From the NCBI GenBank assembly GCA_011620145.1, contig WOZT01000202.1:1-19109 (forward strand): DNA of 19,109 bases. Reading direction: 5' to 3'. A program made the translations under genes and the position numbers. The notes under the pieces were generated by a model. That model did no database searches. It was not told the DNA's origin and saw only the letters and a program-made list of their open reading frames with translations. Shown here in pieces: positions 17,236 to 19,109 of this stretch. Each line of letters opens with the position of its first letter. The stretch's first letter is position 1. Source of the stretch: Gammaproteobacteria bacterium (GTDB taxonomy: Bacteria > Pseudomonadota > Gammaproteobacteria > UBA5335).

Positions 17236-19109
17236 ATGACTCGCTGGACGCTCCACCTGTCTCCCTCAGCTGCATGGCTCATCGTCCTGATCGTGTTCGC
17301 GTCGATCGGCACATCACAGGCCGCCAGTCGGGAGGAGGTGCTACCGATCTTGCAGATGATCGACTACGTTGGAGTGGACTATCCCACTTTTGTTCAGGAC
17401 GGGCAGGTTAAAAATCCCGCTGAATATGCTGAACAGCGTGAATTTTCAGCCGACATCCGCCGCCGGCTGGCGGCTTTGCCCGAAACAACGGGCAAGGCCG
17501 CGCTCATGGATTTGGCGGCTGAGATGGAAAGTGCGGTTGACGACAAATCCACTGGTGCCCGCGTGCAGGCCTTGACAGCGCATCTGACGCAATTGCTCCT
17601 GTCCAATTATCCAGTCACGATCAGCCCATCCCAAGCACCTGACCCGGCTGTGGGGGCCCGGGTCTATCAACAGCAATGTGCCGGCTGCCACGGCGCCGAG
17701 GGGCACGGGGACGGCCCGGCAGCAGCGGGCCTCAGCCCAGCGCCCACCGATTTTCATAACCTGCAGCGTCGTAATCAGCGCAGCTTGCTGAGCTATTACA
17801 ATACCTTGACACTCGGTGTCACGGGCACCCCAATGGCGAGCTACAGTCGGCTGAGCGAATCTGAGCGCTGGGCATTGGCATTTCATATTGGCCAGCTCGC
17901 CTTCACAACGGAGCAGCGGCAGGCAGGTGCCGCTTTATGGGCACAAGACCCTGCCGCCCGCAAGGCAATACCGGATTTGGCCAGCCTCGTTCAGACCACC
18001 CCCCTTGCGTTGAGTTCGACCTACCCGGGCAATGCCCAAGCGCTCATGGCCGCGCTGCTCGCCAATCCGGGCTTGTTCAATCCCTCCCAGGCACAAAGCC
18101 TGAGCACCGCCCATGAGCGTCTGGAAACAGCCCGCAGCGCGTATCGGGCTGGTGATCGGGAAGCGGCCGGCCGCGCTGCACTGTCGGCTTACCTGGATGG
18201 CTTTGAGCTGGCTGAAGCGGCCTTGGCGGCGTCGGATCGAGCACTCATGAGTCAGATCGAAGCGGACATGATGGCATTGCGAGGCGCGATACGCGATGGC
18301 GTGGACGTGACTGCAGTGGACAGCCGCATCGATCACTTGCAGGCCGCGCTGCAGCGTGCAGAAGAGCAACTGGCAACGGGGGAAAGCAGTGCCACGGCAG
18401 CTTTTGGTGGCAGCTTCCTGATCCTGTTCCGGGAAGGGCTGGAGGCCATCCTGGTGTTGGCGGCGATGTTTGCCTTCCTGAAAAAATCCGGGCGCGCGGA
18501 AGGCTTGGTTTACTTGCATGCCGGCTGGATCGTGGCCCTGTTGCTGGGCTTTGGGACCTGGTTTGCCGCCTCTTTCCTGATTGATATCAGTGGCGCCAGC
18601 CGCGAACTGACCGAGGGACTGACGGCACTGTTGGCTGCCGGCATCCTGGTGGGAGTCGGACTATGGTTGCACAGCAAAAGCTATGCCGATCGCTGGCAGC
18701 AGTACGTGGCTGGCCAGTTGCAGGCGGCCGTGGGACACGGCGGCTTGCGCGCGATTGGCTTGGTCTCTTTCCTGGCGGTGTACCGGGAGGCCTTCGAGAC
18801 CGTGCTGTTCTATCGCGCCATGTGGAGTCAGGGCCAGCACCACGCCATTGTCCTGGGGATGGGTCTCGCCATCCTGCTCCTGGCTGCGATCGCCACCGCC
18901 CTGTTCCGCTTCAGTGTGCGTTTGCCGATTCGCCAGTTCTTCAGCTTCAGCGCAGCGCTGATCGGGGCACTGGCCGTCATCTTCACCGGCCAGGGCATCG
19001 CTGCCCTGCAGGCGACGGGTTGGGTTAGCGTCAAACTGGTTTCCTTTGTGAGTATACCGGTGCTGGGGATCTATCCCACGGCGCAGACGCTTTTCTCGCA
19101 GATTCTGGT
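17236..19109 (+). CDS. Cytochrome c/FTR1-family iron permease (3' end beyond window)
   Basis: At least 624 codons are open from ATG 17236 to the window edge, with no stop, so the gene is partial. A signal peptide (about 1-29, SQA cleavage) precedes a periplasmic part with a class I cytochrome c: heme motif CAGCH (C148, C151, H152) and a likely axial Met at M200 (GTPMASY). A helical, Ala-rich region follows to about residue 390. The FTR1 permease domain then starts with FREGLEAILVLAA (R399-E403) and has the second motif YREAFETVLFY (R517, E518, E521); these are the REGLE-type Fe-binding motifs of FTR1/EfeU. Fusion of the heme domain to the permease suggests that iron redox change is coupled to uptake across the inner membrane. 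The ribosome binding site is weak (CAGG). Fur control is likely from the upstream box. Confidence 0.9.
   Translation, partial: MTRWTLHLSPSAAWLIVLIVFASIGTSQAASREEVLPILQMIDYVGVDYPTFVQDGQVKNPAEYAEQREFSADIRRRLAALPETTGKAALMDLAAEMESAVDDKSTGARVQALTAHLTQLLLSNYPVTISPSQAPDPAVGARVYQQQCAGCHGAEGHGDGPAAAGLSPAPTDFHNLQRRNQRSLLSYYNTLTLGVTGTPMASYSRLSESERWALAFHIGQLAFTTEQRQAGAALWAQDPAARKAIPDLASLVQTTPLALSSTYPGNAQALMAALLANPGLFNPSQAQSLSTAHERLETARSAYRAGDREAAGRAALSAYLDGFELAEAALAASDRALMSQIEADMMALRGAIRDGVDVTAVDSRIDHLQAALQRAEEQLATGESSATAAFGGSFLILFREGLEAILVLAAMFAFLKKSGRAEGLVYLHAGWIVALLLGFGTWFAASFLIDISGASRELTEGLTALLAAGILVGVGLWLHSKSYADRWQQYVAGQLQAAVGHGGLRAIGLVSFLAVYREAFETVLFYRAMWSQGQHHAIVLGMGLAILLLAAIATALFRFSVRLPIRQFFSFSAALIGALAVIFTGQGIAALQATGWVSVKLVSFVSIPVLGIYPTAQTLFSQIL

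Overview
The window is a roughly 60% GC chromosomal segment from what looks like a gammaproteobacterium. Supporting signs are a complete MdtABC-type multidrug efflux operon, a SixA-type histidine phosphatase, a LeuL-like leader peptide and a DUF6763-like acidic protein. A type-2 LeuA, a pyruvate-kinase-like protein without the C-terminal domain and a cytochrome c/FTR1 iron permease suggest an environmental lineage rather than an enteric one. No mobile elements, CRISPR arrays, tRNA or rRNA genes were seen.

Layout: (1) 1-77 is the last 24 codons of metH. (2) 197-511 encodes an exported EF-hand protein. (3) 512-849 is a long leader with a TTGACA box, a small palindrome and a large GC hairpin. 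(4) 850-9845 is a tightly packed four-gene RND efflux operon: adaptor, two different inner-membrane pumps and an outer-membrane lipoprotein channel. The first three genes overlap, and the second pump starts at TTG. (5) 9944-11825 is leuA, preceded by a short ORF with a Leu/Arg-rich end and a strong hairpin, which together suggest attenuation control. (6) 11871-13739 (minus) is an unusual pyruvate-kinase-like gene, convergent with leuA across a strong shared hairpin. (7) 13886-15604 is a two-gene unit, a CHAD-domain protein followed by an orphan ParA-type ATPase. (8) 15639-16865 (minus) holds a small coiled, repetitive lipoprotein, an acidic protein and sixA. (9) 17236 to the window end is a cytochrome c/FTR1 iron permease, cut by the edge, with a plausible Fur-controlled promoter.

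How the genes work together: the efflux operon is self-contained and should assemble a tripartite MdtB2C-type pump. The most intriguing part is CHAD plus orphan ParA, with sixA next door. CHAD proteins are known to bind polyphosphate, and orphan ParA/MinD ATPases often position a cargo encoded beside them. The pair could therefore be a polyphosphate-granule positioning module; this is inference. The leuA leader and the Fur-like box between the -35 and -10 of the iron permease are the best regulatory signals in the window.
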